From: Betaproteobacteria bacterium HGW-Betaproteobacteria-8 | GTDB taxonomy: Bacteria; Pseudomonadota; Gammaproteobacteria; Burkholderiales; Methylophilaceae | Assembly (NCBI GenBank): GCA_002842135.1 | Contig: PHCD01000035.1 | Coordinates: forward strand, 1 to 16,552 | DNA length: 16,552 nucleotides | Reading direction: 5' to 3' | In this document: positions 8,876-16,470 of the stretch, in pieces | Numbering within the stretch: position 1 is the first letter of the stretch | Layout: each line of letters begins with the position of its first letter | Notes under the pieces: generated by a model | Seen by the model: the letters and a program-made list of their open reading frames with translations, nothing else | Databases searched by the model: none | Told to the model about the DNA's origin: nothing | Program-made: the position numbers and the translations under genes

Positions 8876-8899
8876 AAATGGCAGCCTCGGCTGCCATTT
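8876..8899. terminator. Hairpin terminator after the small lipoprotein gene
   Basis: AAATGGCAGCC (8876-8886) and GGCTGCCATTT (8889-8899) form a perfect 11-base stem with a two-base TC turn. The T tract is short on the plus strand (TTTG) but longer on the minus strand (CATTTTTATC). It may work in both directions between the convergent lipoprotein and tetR genes. Confidence 0.7.
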
Positions 8900-9004
8900 G
8901 CACTATTTGGAGGATAGCTGCAGTAGTTGCGTATTAGCAGCTCAAGGTTAAAAACACAGACTGGTGAATCCTGATAAATAAATATAGAGACCTACAGCTC
9001 CTGA

Positions 9005-9655
9005 CTACAAACCGCGCTCTACCATATCGATCAAACGTTGGCCTATGACTTCTGCCTGAGTTTTATCCAGAGACCTGAGTGGCCCCTCAAGCATTAACTT
9101 CGCAAATCCATGCACCGCAGACCAGGCAAAAATTTCTGCAAACTGCCTGCGCTCCAAGGTGATGGCCCCAGCTTCAACCAGCTTATCCAGGGCCGTGCCC
9201 AATAATTGATAGGCCGTCAGGCCGCTTTCCCCTGCACTCGCCGGATTGTCTGCATTACTGAGATCGTTCGGCACTGAGAACGCCATCCCGAACAGGCCAG
9301 GCTCTGCCAAAGCGAACCTGAGATACGCGGTGCCGACTGCTCGCAGCCTGGCTCGGGCGACCTCTAGCTGGTCATCACTCTTGTCTATCCTGCCGATTTC
9401 ATTTTCTATCTCGACAGCCAGTGCTGACTGGGCGGCCATGCTGACTGCCTGCAATAGCGCATGACGGTCTGCAAAATGCCGATAGGCCGCATTAGGCGAC
9501 ACCCCGGCCTGCCTCGTGACTTCCCTGAGCACGACAGCTTCTGCCCCGCCTTTTCTTGCAAGTTGCACCGCCGCCTCGAGCAAGGCCCGGTACAAATCCC
9601 CATGACGATAAGTGCTGCGCTTGATCTGTGTAGTCGTTTTATTTGTCATATTCAT
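9005..9655 (-). CDS. TetR/AcrR-family transcriptional regulator
   Basis: DNA-binding repressor, about 216 residues from ATG 9655 (MNMTNK); ATG 9649 is equally possible and neither has a strong ribosome site. The longer frame back to 9754 crosses the operator palindromes and is rejected. The helix-turn-helix is at about 42-61 (VVLREVTRQAGVSPNAAYRHF), the standard TetR N-terminal domain. The C-terminal ligand domain contains AYLRFALAEPGLFGMAFS and an EIFAWSAVHGFAKLML helix, typical of the WHG/TetR_C_33-type subgroup. It is transcribed divergently from a DUF1579-SRPBCC gene pair with palindromes between them, so it most likely represses itself and those two genes. The ligand is unknown. Confidence 0.92.
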   Translation of the reverse strand: MNMTNKTTTQIKRSTYRHGDLYRALLEAAVQLARKGGAEAVVLREVTRQAGVSPNAAYRHFADRHALLQAVSMAAQSALAVEIENEIGRIDKSDDQLEVARARLRAVGTAYLRFALAEPGLFGMAFSVPNDLSNADNPASAGESGLTAYQLLGTALDKLVEAGAITLERRQFAEIFAWSAVHGFAKLMLEGPLRSLDKTQAEVIGQRLIDMVERGL

Positions 9656-9657
9656 AC

Positions 9658-9676
9658 TTGTTGACAGCGTCAACAA
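9658..9676. promoter_or_regulatory. 19-bp palindrome just upstream of tetR start
   Basis: TTGTTGAC (9658-9665), AGC, GTCAACAA (9669-9676): perfect 8-base arms. It ends three bases before the tetR ATG, where a bound repressor could block its transcription or a hairpin could mask the start. Confidence 0.55.
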
Positions 9677-9681
9677 CTGGA

Positions 9682-9712
9682 GGTGTAATGTATACATTGT
9701 ACACATTACACC
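9682..9712. promoter_or_regulatory. 31-bp near-perfect palindrome, probable TetR operator
   Basis: Arm GGTGTAATGTATACA (9682-9696) and its complement at 9698-9712 flank one central base, with a single mismatch. The length and symmetry fit a site for two TetR-type dimers. The core TACATTGTA recurs at 9729-9737, closer to the plus-strand promoter. It overlaps possible tetR -10/-35 elements on the minus strand. Confidence 0.7.
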
Positions 9713-9744
9713 GTAATTCGATTGTAAGTACATTGTAATGCGAC

Positions 9745-9773
9745 TTGAGAACAAGGTCGCCGTAATTTATAAC
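9745..9773 (+). promoter_or_regulatory. Sigma-70-type promoter of the DUF1579-SRPBCC operon
   Basis: -35 TTGAGA (9745-9750), 17-base spacer, -10 TATAAC (9768-9773). Transcription would begin near 9780, which places the ATG at 9778 before the transcript and supports 9796 as the true start. The repeated TACATTGTA (9729-9737) lies just upstream of the -35. Confidence 0.7.
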
Positions 9774-9795
9774 GGCAATGCAACGGGAAACAGGC

Positions 9796-10302
9796 ATGAA
9801 AATCGAACCGCGAATGGAACATGAATGGTTACAACAACTTGTCGGCACATGGGCCATCGAATCCGAATGCACGATGCAACCAGACAATGCCCCGGAAAAA
9901 TTCAAGGGCATAGAAAGCGTAATCTCCATCGGCGACTTCTGGATACAGGGGGAATGTCATGGCGAAATGCCAGGTTGCGATACCATGGCTGACATGGTCA
10001 TCACTCTCGGTTATGACCCCGTAAAACAATGCTTCGTCGGTACCTGGATTGGCTCAATGATGCCACATTTATGGATCTATCAAGGCTCGTTGGACGCCGA
10101 TAAAAATATCTTGACCCTCCATAGCGAGGGCCCGAGCTGTCATGACGAAAACAAGCTGGCGAAATACACCGACATCATCGAAATAAAAAGCAGCAACCAC
10201 CGCACACGGACTTCACTCATGCAAGGTGCGGATGGTAAATGGCACACATTAATCACAACCAGCTACCGGCGCATACAGCAGCCATGCCTCATCGCAATAT
10301 GA
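9796..10302 (+). CDS. DUF1579 family protein
   Basis: It is 168 residues from ATG 9796, with GGGAAA upstream; an ATG at 9778 lies before the predicted transcript start. The sequence shows the whole DUF1579 pattern: EHEWLQQLVGTW at the start, a GIESVISIGDFWIQGE block, LGYDPVKQCFVGTWIGSMMPHLWIYQGSLD in the middle and GKWHTLITTSYRR at the end. The family is thought to be a small beta-barrel, lipocalin-like fold; the biochemical function is unknown. There is no signal peptide, so it is probably cytoplasmic. It is followed after 19 bases by an SRPBCC gene, and the two likely form an operon controlled by the divergent TetR protein. Such pairs suggest handling of a small hydrophobic molecule, which is inference. 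Confidence 0.9.
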   Translation: MKIEPRMEHEWLQQLVGTWAIESECTMQPDNAPEKFKGIESVISIGDFWIQGECHGEMPGCDTMADMVITLGYDPVKQCFVGTWIGSMMPHLWIYQGSLDADKNILTLHSEGPSCHDENKLAKYTDIIEIKSSNHRTRTSLMQGADGKWHTLITTSYRRIQQPCLIAI

Positions 10303-10321
10303 TTGAATAAGGAGAAACCTC

Positions 10322-10852
10322 ATGATCAAAGCAACCCTGATTATCGTCGCAGTTCTTGTTGCAGCCCTGTTAATCTATGTAGCCCTGAAACCCGCTGATT
10401 TCACGATTCAGCGCAGCGTCACGATCAAGGCCTCGCCAGAAAAAGTGTTCCCGTTCATCAACGACCTGCACATCATGCAGACATGGTCGGCCTGGGAGAA
10501 AGTGGATCCCGGAATGAAACGCAGCTACAGCGGAGGAACCAGTGGCAAAGGGGCTAAATATGCATGGGAAGGCAACAGGGAGATTGGCCAGGGCAGCTTG
10601 GAAATCACGGAATCGACCCCGTCTTCAAAAGTCACCCTGTCCCTGGACTTCATCAAGCCATTCGCCGGTCATAGTGTTGTTGAGTTTTCCCTGCAAGCGG
10701 AAGGTGAAAATACAGTCGTCACCCAAACCATGTGGGGCACAAGCACATTCATTCCAAGACTCATGTGCAGTTTGTTTTTCGATCAGGACAAAATGATAGG
10801 CGGCAAATTCGAGGAAGGGCTGGCGGGTCTCAAGGCTATGTCCGAACAATAA
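10322..10852 (+). CDS. Membrane-anchored SRPBCC (START/Bet v1-like) family protein
   Basis: It is 176 residues from ATG 10322, with AGGAG eight bases upstream. An N-terminal hydrophobic helix (about 4-23, IKATLIIVAVLVAALLIYVAL) anchors or exports the protein; no lipobox is visible. The rest matches the SRPBCC pattern of the polyketide cyclase/dehydrase group: FTIQRSVTIKASPEKVFPFINDLHIMQTWSAW at the start and KFEEGLAGLKAMSEQ as the closing long helix. The fold has a deep hydrophobic pocket for lipids or other small apolar ligands. It is second gene of the TetR-controlled operon. The substrate is unknown. No terminator is evident in the 58 bases before the convergent response regulator gene. 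Confidence 0.88.
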   Translation: MIKATLIIVAVLVAALLIYVALKPADFTIQRSVTIKASPEKVFPFINDLHIMQTWSAWEKVDPGMKRSYSGGTSGKGAKYAWEGNREIGQGSLEITESTPSSKVTLSLDFIKPFAGHSVVEFSLQAEGENTVVTQTMWGTSTFIPRLMCSLFFDQDKMIGGKFEEGLAGLKAMSEQ

Positions 10853-10910
10853 ATGACTGGAAAACTGTCACCCGTGCACGCAACAGATCGGGCAGCGAAC
10901 GTCGGCCTGC

Positions 10911-11993
10911 TCAATGATTCAGGCTTTCGGACCCACCCGACCAACCCTGCAGTTTGAAACCCTGCTCCCGGAAAAGCTTGACGCAGGCATCGACCACTGC
11001 CGGGTCAAAAAGCGTACCCCTGTGATCCTGAATTTCCTTTAGCGCGGCATCAACACCCAAGGCTGGCCGGTACGGACGGTGCGTCATCATGGATTCGGTC
11101 ACATCGGCCACTGCGATAATCCTGGCTTCCAGTAGAATCTGGTCGCCTTTCAGCCCTTGCGGATAACCGCTGCCATCGATTCTTTCATGGTGCTGCAACA
11201 CCATCTGCGCAATCGGCCACGGATAATCAACCGATTTCAACAAATCATATCCGTACTGCGAATGCTCTTTGACCAAGCTGAACTCTATCGGGCTAAGCCG
11301 GGCCGGCTTGCTGAGAATCTCGACAGGCACCTTGATTTTACCGACATCGTGCAAAACGCTGGCCAGCTGTATTCCTTCGACCTGCTCTTCAGGCAACTGC
11401 AGGTTCCGTGCAATCGCCACCGCGATCTCAGCGACGCGATGTTGATGCCCTGCCGTATAAGGATCACGCATCTCGACCATGGCTGCGAGCAAGGCAACCG
11501 ATTCAACCAGGTTATTTTTCAGCTTTTTCTCATTCTCCTTGAGCTGCGCAGTCTGTTGGTCTACAACTTCCGACAGGTGATGGCGTAACTGATGCAGCTC
11601 CAGATGGGTCCGTACACGTGCGATCAGTTCGTTACGTTGATAGGGTTTGGTGACGTAATCCACGGCCCCAAGCTCAAAACCCTGAACTTTTTCATCCGTC
11701 TCGGAAGCGGCACTGACAAAAATAACGGGAACATCACTGGTCTCGGATGCAGCTTTCAGGCGTCGACAAACTTCAAAGCCATCCATCTCAGGCATACGGA
11801 TATCCAGCAGCACCAGGTCAGGTGCATGACTGATAGCCGCATGCAAAGCCAGTTCGCCGCTGATCGCGGAACGCACCTCATAGCCTTCCGCCTTCATGAT
11901 ATCCGTCAATAGCTTGAGTGATGCCGGGGTGTCGTCCACCACCAGAATACTGGCCTGTTTTGTTGAAACCTTGGTTAATGTCTTGTCTGTCAT
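10911..11993 (-). CDS. Response regulator with HD-GYP cyclic-di-GMP phosphodiesterase domain
   Basis: Cytoplasmic two-component output protein, 360 residues. An N-terminal receiver (about 14-130) has acidic pocket VVDD, phosphoacceptor D64 in VLLDIRMPEMDG and K116 in TKPY. A linker helix/coiled coil (130-165) leads to an HD-GYP domain (about 165-345) with all signature residues: HD at 215-216 (SVLHDVGKIKVP), HHE at 268-270 and GYP at 276-278 (DGSGYPQGLKGD), and RPYR near 306-309. HD-GYP enzymes hydrolyse c-di-GMP; this one looks catalytically intact. ATG 11993 is 12 bases after the kinase stop, without a clear ribosome site, so translation probably depends on the kinase gene. The kinase encoded just upstream is the obvious phosphate donor. 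Confidence 0.95.
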   Translation of the reverse strand: MTDKTLTKVSTKQASILVVDDTPASLKLLTDIMKAEGYEVRSAISGELALHAAISHAPDLVLLDIRMPEMDGFEVCRRLKAASETSDVPVIFVSAASETDEKVQGFELGAVDYVTKPYQRNELIARVRTHLELHQLRHHLSEVVDQQTAQLKENEKKLKNNLVESVALLAAMVEMRDPYTAGHQHRVAEIAVAIARNLQLPEEQVEGIQLASVLHDVGKIKVPVEILSKPARLSPIEFSLVKEHSQYGYDLLKSVDYPWPIAQMVLQHHERIDGSGYPQGLKGDQILLEARIIAVADVTESMMTHRPYRPALGVDAALKEIQDHRGTLFDPAVVDACVKLFREQGFKLQGWSGGSESLNH

Positions 11994-12005
11994 GGGATGT
12001 AAAAA

Positions 12006-14660
12006 TCAAACACTTTTAATGGCCTTCAGTATGGCCGGGTAATCAAAGTTCTCTGCCAGATGCTGCAGGCTCTTCTCCAGATCAGCATCATGAACCGCCA
12101 CTTGCTGGATCACGGCAAGAATCCTGTCGCTCTCCAGGCTTTCAAGGGCATTCTCCAGCTCATCTTTCAAATCTGCAGGCAATACGGCCAGCGCTTCATG
12201 CGTCAGTAACACATCGCTAATAGTATCCTCCTGCTGAGAGGATTCGTAGATATACTCTACACCCAACTGTTCACTCAGACATTGATATATCTCATTAAAA
12301 CGATAGGGTTTGATTACCACATCATCTATCCCCGTCTTGAGCATCTCGCCACGTTGCTCAGCCAGCGCCGAGGCTGTGACCGCAACGATTTTTACATCCT
12401 TGCCACCAGGCAGCTGGCGAATCTGCCGCGTGGCTTCCATACCATCCATGACCGGCATACGCCTGTCCATCCAGATCAGGTGTGGTTGCCACTCCTGAAA
12501 GCAGTGCACACCCTGCTTGCCGTTATCCGCCACCTTGACGGCAAAACCTGCCTTTTTCATCAACTGGCTAAGCAATATCTGGTTCTCCTTCTGATCCTCA
12601 ACAATCAGAATTCGATACTCCGGCTGGCCTGGCGCAAGCCCAATCACATCCCCTTTGAACACATCCGCCAGTTTTGCCGCATCTGCCTCATCGGCGATTT
12701 CCAGGGGAATATCGACAAGGAACAGGGAACCCTTGCCCGGCTTGCTCTTCACACTGATATTGCCGCCCATCAACTCCACGTACTGACGCGTAATAGTCAG
12801 GCCCAGCCCCGTGCCCTTCTGCTTGCTGGTATCGCCAACCTGCACAAACGGTTCAAATATCTTTTTCTGGTCTCCGGTTTTGATGCCTATTCCCGTATCC
12901 TCGACTTCCAGCAACAAATGCGCATGCGTATTTTTCTTGGTATTCAAGCGCACGGTAATCTCACCCTGCTGGGTGAATTTGATTGCATTACCAACCAGGT
13001 TCAGCAGCACCTGGCGCAAACGGGTTTCGTCGCCCTTGATATATCGCGGAAACTTTGAGGCCTGGTCTACCTTTAGCTGTAAACCTTTCTCTTGCGCGCG
13101 GATGTGCATCAAATCCGTGATATCGCGCACCAGAGCCCCAAGATCCAGTGGCACCGACTCAATCTCCACATTGCCAGCTTCGATCTTGGCCATATCAAGC
13201 ACGTCATTGATCAGGTTTAGCAGATGCTCGCCGCTGCGATTGATAATATCCAGGCTCTCCAACTGGGATTCTGTCAGTGATGCCTCCTTGCGCAGAAGGC
13301 TGGAAAAACCAAGAATGGCGTTCAAAGGTGTGCGCAGTTCATGGCTCATACTGGCGAGGAAAGTGCTCTTGGCGCGATTCGCCATCTCGGCCGCCTCGCG
13401 TGCCAATACCAAAGCCACCGTGCGCTCCTGCACCTCTTCCTCCAGATGATCCTTGTACTGGATCAACTCATTCTCGGCACGCTTACGTTCGGTCAGGTCG
13501 ATGAAGGTCGCCAGAAAATCATCCTCCAGAATGACGCCGGAGATTTCCATGATGCGCACTTCGCCGTTTTTGCAAGTCACATGATACTCATGCGGCTGAA
13601 TATCCTGCCCGGTCTCCGTCGCAATTTGCACGGCCTTGTCCCAAGTCGACAAGACCCAGGCACGATAGTCTGCATCCGGATAAGCCAGCTGCCACCAGGC
13701 ATCCAGCGTCGGAACATCCTCATGCGTATAGCCGAAAGTCTTGCTGAAACGGTCGTTGATACTCGCCATTACCTTATTTTCCAGGACATAGCACATCGGG
13801 ATCGGCGCGGCTTTCACCAGCTTGCGAAAACGCGCTTCATTTTCGATCCGGATGTTCTTTTCCTCTTCCAGGGTATCCAGCATGCGATAGAGATGCCTCG
13901 CCAGCACGCCAATTTCATCGGTGCGCTGCATATCAGCACGCTGGAAAACCTTACCCTGCTCTGCATCGTTGGCTAGTGTAACCAGGCGATCCAGCCCGCT
14001 GGTCATGTTCCGCGCCAATCTTGAAGCGATGGTAAAGATAACCAGCACAAGAAGTATGGAGAATGTGACACCAACAAAGGTCATCTGACGAAGATTGGCA
14101 TTGACGGTATCGCGTGTCATCTCAACCCGCACCCAACCTATATGTCGTTCACCGGCCATGATTGGTGCAGCGACATCAATCAGGTTGTGCTGATCAAGAA
14201 GAATCCGTTGTTCTATCGCCCCTTGAAGCAAACCTTTGCTGATGTCATCGCTCAAAAATTTACCGATATATTCCTGCCGGGTGGAAGCCAGGACTTCACC
14301 CTGCGGCGTAAGCACGGCGGCAAATTTGATATCCGTTGCCCCGGTAATGCCCTGCAGAACCTCCTGCAAACCTGCCAGGTCGTTTGCCAGAACCCAGGAA
14401 GTACTGCTGTAAGTAAAGCTGTTTGCCAGGTCAAAAGCATTCTGGAGACCCTGATCATATTGGGTGTTGCGTTCGTAGACATAGAGCAGCGACCCAGTAC
14501 CCAGGCTGATTAATAGCGCGGCAAGCGAGAACGACCACGCCAACTGACGGTAGATGGACCTGCCCCATTTCAGGTAAAGCCGCGCCAACAGCCTGGGGAA
14601 AAAGTTCTTCAGGGTGATCATCTCAATGCTCGATTTCACGCACAGTTTGAGAAAACTCAT
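12006..14660 (-). CDS. Hybrid sensor histidine kinase (periplasmic sensor, HAMP, PAS, HisKA, HATPase, receiver)
   Basis: Inner-membrane sensor, 884 residues. Order: transmembrane helix 1 (41-62), periplasmic sensor of about 130 residues (63-193), transmembrane helix 2 (194-214), HAMP (215-268), PAS (273-395), short coiled coil, HisKA with phospho-acceptor H440 in [11 protein letters not shown], HATPase_c with N558, DTGIGI (588-593) and GTGLGL (616-621), then a receiver with D732 in [12 protein letters not shown]. The tail (825-884) resembles a helical bundle but lacks an Hpt His-x-x-Lys-Gly motif. I chose ATG 14660 because AAGGGAG lies seven bases upstream; this makes it overlap the binding-protein gene by 38 bases. 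ATG 14621, one base after that gene's stop, is the alternative. Context suggests its periplasmic part reads the PhnD-like protein and its output is the HD-GYP regulator. Confidence 0.94.
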   Translation of the reverse strand: MSFLKLCVKSSIEMITLKNFFPRLLARLYLKWGRSIYRQLAWSFSLAALLISLGTGSLLYVYERNTQYDQGLQNAFDLANSFTYSSTSWVLANDLAGLQEVLQGITGATDIKFAAVLTPQGEVLASTRQEYIGKFLSDDISKGLLQGAIEQRILLDQHNLIDVAAPIMAGERHIGWVRVEMTRDTVNANLRQMTFVGVTFSILLVLVIFTIASRLARNMTSGLDRLVTLANDAEQGKVFQRADMQRTDEIGVLARHLYRMLDTLEEEKNIRIENEARFRKLVKAAPIPMCYVLENKVMASINDRFSKTFGYTHEDVPTLDAWWQLAYPDADYRAWVLSTWDKAVQIATETGQDIQPHEYHVTCKNGEVRIMEISGVILEDDFLATFIDLTERKRAENELIQYKDHLEEEVQERTVALVLAREAAEMANRAKSTFLASMSHELRTPLNAILGFSSLLRKEASLTESQLESLDIINRSGEHLLNLINDVLDMAKIEAGNVEIESVPLDLGALVRDITDLMHIRAQEKGLQLKVDQASKFPRYIKGDETRLRQVLLNLVGNAIKFTQQGEITVRLNTKKNTHAHLLLEVEDTGIGIKTGDQKKIFEPFVQVGDTSKQKGTGLGLTITRQYVELMGGNISVKSKPGKGSLFLVDIPLEIADEADAAKLADVFKGDVIGLAPGQPEYRILIVEDQKENQILLSQLMKKAGFAVKVADNGKQGVHCFQEWQPHLIWMDRRMPVMDGMEATRQIRQLPGGKDVKIVAVTASALAEQRGEMLKTGIDDVVIKPYRFNEIYQCLSEQLGVEYIYESSQQEDTISDVLLTHEALAVLPADLKDELENALESLESDRILAVIQQVAVHDADLEKSLQHLAENFDYPAILKAIKSV

Positions 14661-15549
14661 GGAGGAACTCCCTTACCGGGAGGTAGGTTTCATCAGTGGC
14701 GGCTTCAAACTGCGATACCGGAACACGCGCCAGCATGTTTCTGCCTTCAGCTGTTTCATGCAGGCTGAACAGCAACTGAGAAAAAGCCTCTGCAATCTCT
14801 GGTGGAACATCGTGACGTACCACCCATCCGTTATTCAGCAACGAATGCGTCTGCCATTTCACGACCAACTGCTCTGCCTGCTCTGGATGCTCCAGAATAA
14901 AAGTCTTCCACGGCACGGGCCAGGTTGCTCCAGCCGCCACGTGTCCGCGCAGGACGTTCTCAATGGAAGATTCCTGCGAACCGACATAACGGCTCTCGAT
15001 ATCATGGTTCACATCAATACCATGTGTGTGCAGGTAGTATTGCGGCATGAAGGTCGCGGCCAGTGCGGTTTTCCCGGGATAGGAAACCGCCTTGCCCTTG
15101 AGGTCGGCAACCTCACGGATACCGCTATCCTTGCGTATCAGGATGATGCCGCGAAAATCCTCGTCATCGCCCATCTTGCCAAAAATACGATAGCCATGTT
15201 TGACTGACAGAACGGTCTGGTAAGGGTTGGGCATGGCGAATGCGAAATGCCCGGCATAGAGTTTTTTATCGAACTGCGTGTAATTGCGCGAAGCTTCGAG
15301 TTTGAAGTGCGCGCCGGGAATATTGGCGTTCATGTGGTCTACGATAGGACCGTAAACTTCCATCAGGCGCTGCGGGTTGTGTAACGGGTGAATGCCGACG
15401 ATATATTCCGCCGCATGTTGTGAGTCCGCCGTAGTCGGCGTCGGTTCATAGACAACATCATCAGAACTGCCGCAGGCAACCAGCAGCATCGCCGTAAAAA
15501 GGAGAATACAGAAAGATGTGGCGCGAACTGACCCGTCGGTTGTGATCAT
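14623..15549 (-). CDS. PhnD-like periplasmic substrate-binding lipoprotein (phosphonate-binding family)
   Basis: Predicted lipoprotein of 308 residues from ATG 15549, which has AAGGTG eight bases upstream; the frame extends to 15591 without better signals. Signal core [13 protein letters not shown] gives lipobox LVAC. The body is of the PhnD/phosphate-phosphite-phosphonate binding type (type 2 periplasmic binding fold): [60 protein letters not shown] and GHVAAGATW. No ABC permease or ATPase is nearby. Instead the gene overlaps a hybrid histidine kinase, so I infer a sensory rather than transport role: ligand binding reported to the kinase. The ligand may be an oxyanion or something else; the family name does not fix it. 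Confidence 0.88.
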   Translation of the reverse strand: MITTDGSVRATSFCILLFTAMLLVACGSSDDVVYEPTPTTADSQHAAEYIVGIHPLHNPQRLMEVYGPIVDHMNANIPGAHFKLEASRNYTQFDKKLYAGHFAFAMPNPYQTVLSVKHGYRIFGKMGDDEDFRGIILIRKDSGIREVADLKGKAVSYPGKTALAATFMPQYYLHTHGIDVNHDIESRYVGSQESSIENVLRGHVAAGATWPVPWKTFILEHPEQAEQLVVKWQTHSLLNNGWVVRHDVPPEIAEAFSQLLFSLHETAEGRNMLARVPVSQFEAATDETYLPVREFLHEFSQTVREIEH

Positions 15550-15555
15550 CAGCAA

Positions 15556-15578
15556 TTCACCTTCCTTTTCAGGGTGAA
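15556..15578 (-). promoter_or_regulatory. Short inverted repeat covering the PhnD-like gene's ribosome site
   Basis: TTCACC (15573-15578 read on minus) and GGTGAA (15556-15561) can pair across an 11-base loop. The GGTGAA arm contains part of the Shine-Dalgarno sequence. A six-base stem is modest, and control of translation is only a possibility. Confidence 0.25.
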
Positions 15579-15642
15579 GCACTCCCATCAAATTTAAACA
15601 TCCATCAGCGCATCATGCAGACGGCTGAATGAATATTGTGGG

Positions 15643-15718
15643 TGGTGCCCCCGACACGAATCGAACGTGTGACCCTCCCCTTAGGAGGGGGATGCTCTAT
15701 CCACTGAGCTACGGGGGC
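15643..15718 (-). tRNA. tRNA-Arg, anticodon CCT
   Basis: The minus strand gives a full cloverleaf of 76 bases: acceptor GCCCCCG pairing with CGGGGGC, D-arm GCTC...GAGC, anticodon stem TCCCC/GGGGA with loop CTCCTAA (anticodon CCT at 15685-15683), T-arm ACACG TTCGAAT CGTGT, discriminator A and encoded CCA. It reads AGG codons. Confidence 0.97.
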
Positions 15719-15810
15719 AACAGCGTTATTTTCTCATATTTCACGCTGCTGCGAATTCAGAATCATAAAAACTGTCATGAGTTTGTATACGCTATGACGC
15801 TCACCGAATC

Positions 15811-15849
15811 TACAACCCATAGGTACAACCCATAGCTACAACCCATAGG
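15811..15849 (+). repeat. Three tandem 13-bp repeats in the peroxiredoxin leader
   Basis: The unit TACAACCCATAG plus one variable base (G, C, G) occurs three times in a row (15811-15823, 15824-15836, 15837-15849). The last copy ends in ATAGG, which with the next A forms the ribosome-binding site of the downstream gene. Copies are otherwise identical, which points to recent expansion by slippage. Confidence 0.9.
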
Positions 15850-15855
15850 ATAGTC

Positions 15856-16395
15856 ATGAAACTTGCCATCATTATCGCCGCCATCGCCCTGACCCTGCTG
15901 CTATTCCGCTCCATCAGTTACGCTGCGGATGTGCCAAAGGTTGGTGACTCTGCGCCTGATTTTAGCCTGCCGGATGCAAAACACCAGACTCACACGCTCA
16001 AGGACTATTCCGGTAAATGGCTGGTGCTTTATTTCTATCCCAAGAACGATACCCCCGGCTGCACCAAGGAAGCCTGTGCTTTCCGCGACGATCTGTTCCA
16101 GATTGAAAAACTCAATGCAAGCGTTGTGGGCATCAGTGTCGACGACACCAACTCGCATGCAGAATTTGCCAGGAAATATAAGCTGCCCTTCCCTCTGCTT
16201 TCTGACAAGAACGGCAAAGTGGCGGACAGTTATGGCGCGCTGAGGAATCTTGGAATTATCAGGATAGCCAAGCGTTACACCTACCTGATAGACCCAAAGG
16301 GCAAGATCGCCAAAGTCTATCTCAGCGTTGACACTTCCAGGCACTCACAGGAAATCATCGATGATTTGAAGAGGCTGAGCAAAACAAGCTCATAG
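15856..16395 (+). CDS. Peroxiredoxin, Bcp/PrxQ type, with export signal
   Basis: Thiol peroxidase that reduces hydrogen peroxide and organic hydroperoxides using a reactive cysteine. It is 179 residues from ATG 15856, with AGGA five bases upstream. Residues 1-23 are a signal peptide (hydrophobic core AIIIAAIALTLLLF, cleavage SYA/AD), so the enzyme should act in the periplasm, unlike cytoplasmic E. coli Bcp of about 156 residues. The active site is TPGCTKEAC with peroxidatic C69 and a second cysteine C74 five residues on, the 2-Cys PrxQ arrangement; FYPKNDTPGC, GISVDD and RYTYLIDPKGKI are further family blocks. The reductant is unknown. It is a single-gene unit between two tRNAs with a terminator behind it. 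Confidence 0.94.
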   Translation: MKLAIIIAAIALTLLLFRSISYAADVPKVGDSAPDFSLPDAKHQTHTLKDYSGKWLVLYFYPKNDTPGCTKEACAFRDDLFQIEKLNASVVGISVDDTNSHAEFARKYKLPFPLLSDKNGKVADSYGALRNLGIIRIAKRYTYLIDPKGKIAKVYLSVDTSRHSQEIIDDLKRLSKTSS

Positions 16396-16424
16396 ATTCA
16401 GGCAAGGGCAACCGGACAAAATAA

Positions 16425-16452
16425 AAAAGCCGCTAACGGGATAGCGGCTTTT
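16425..16452. terminator. Bidirectional terminator between peroxiredoxin gene and tRNA-Leu
   Basis: AAAAGCCGCTA (16425-16435) pairs with TAGCGGCTTTT (16442-16452) across a six-base loop. On the minus strand the stem is followed by TTTTTTATTTTG, an excellent tail for ending the tRNA-Leu transcript; on the plus strand the tail TTTTGTTGT serves the peroxiredoxin gene. Confidence 0.9.
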
Positions 16453-16470
16453 GTTGTGTCATCAGCGATT

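Noticed and set aside
10853..10910. Terminator expected between the convergent SRPBCC and response regulator genes
   Set aside because: I looked for a hairpin with a T tract on either strand and found none.
12282..13058. 258-codon plus-strand open frame inside the histidine kinase gene
   Set aside because: Antisense to the receiver and ATPase domains of the kinase, with no recognisable domain or start signals.
15629..15835. 68-codon plus-strand open frame
   Set aside because: It is the antisense of the tRNA-Arg gene (translated tRNA sequence of the kind often mis-annotated as a protein).
15811..15849. Possible CRISPR-like array
   Set aside because: The 13-base units are directly adjacent with no spacers and there are only three; it is a simple tandem repeat.
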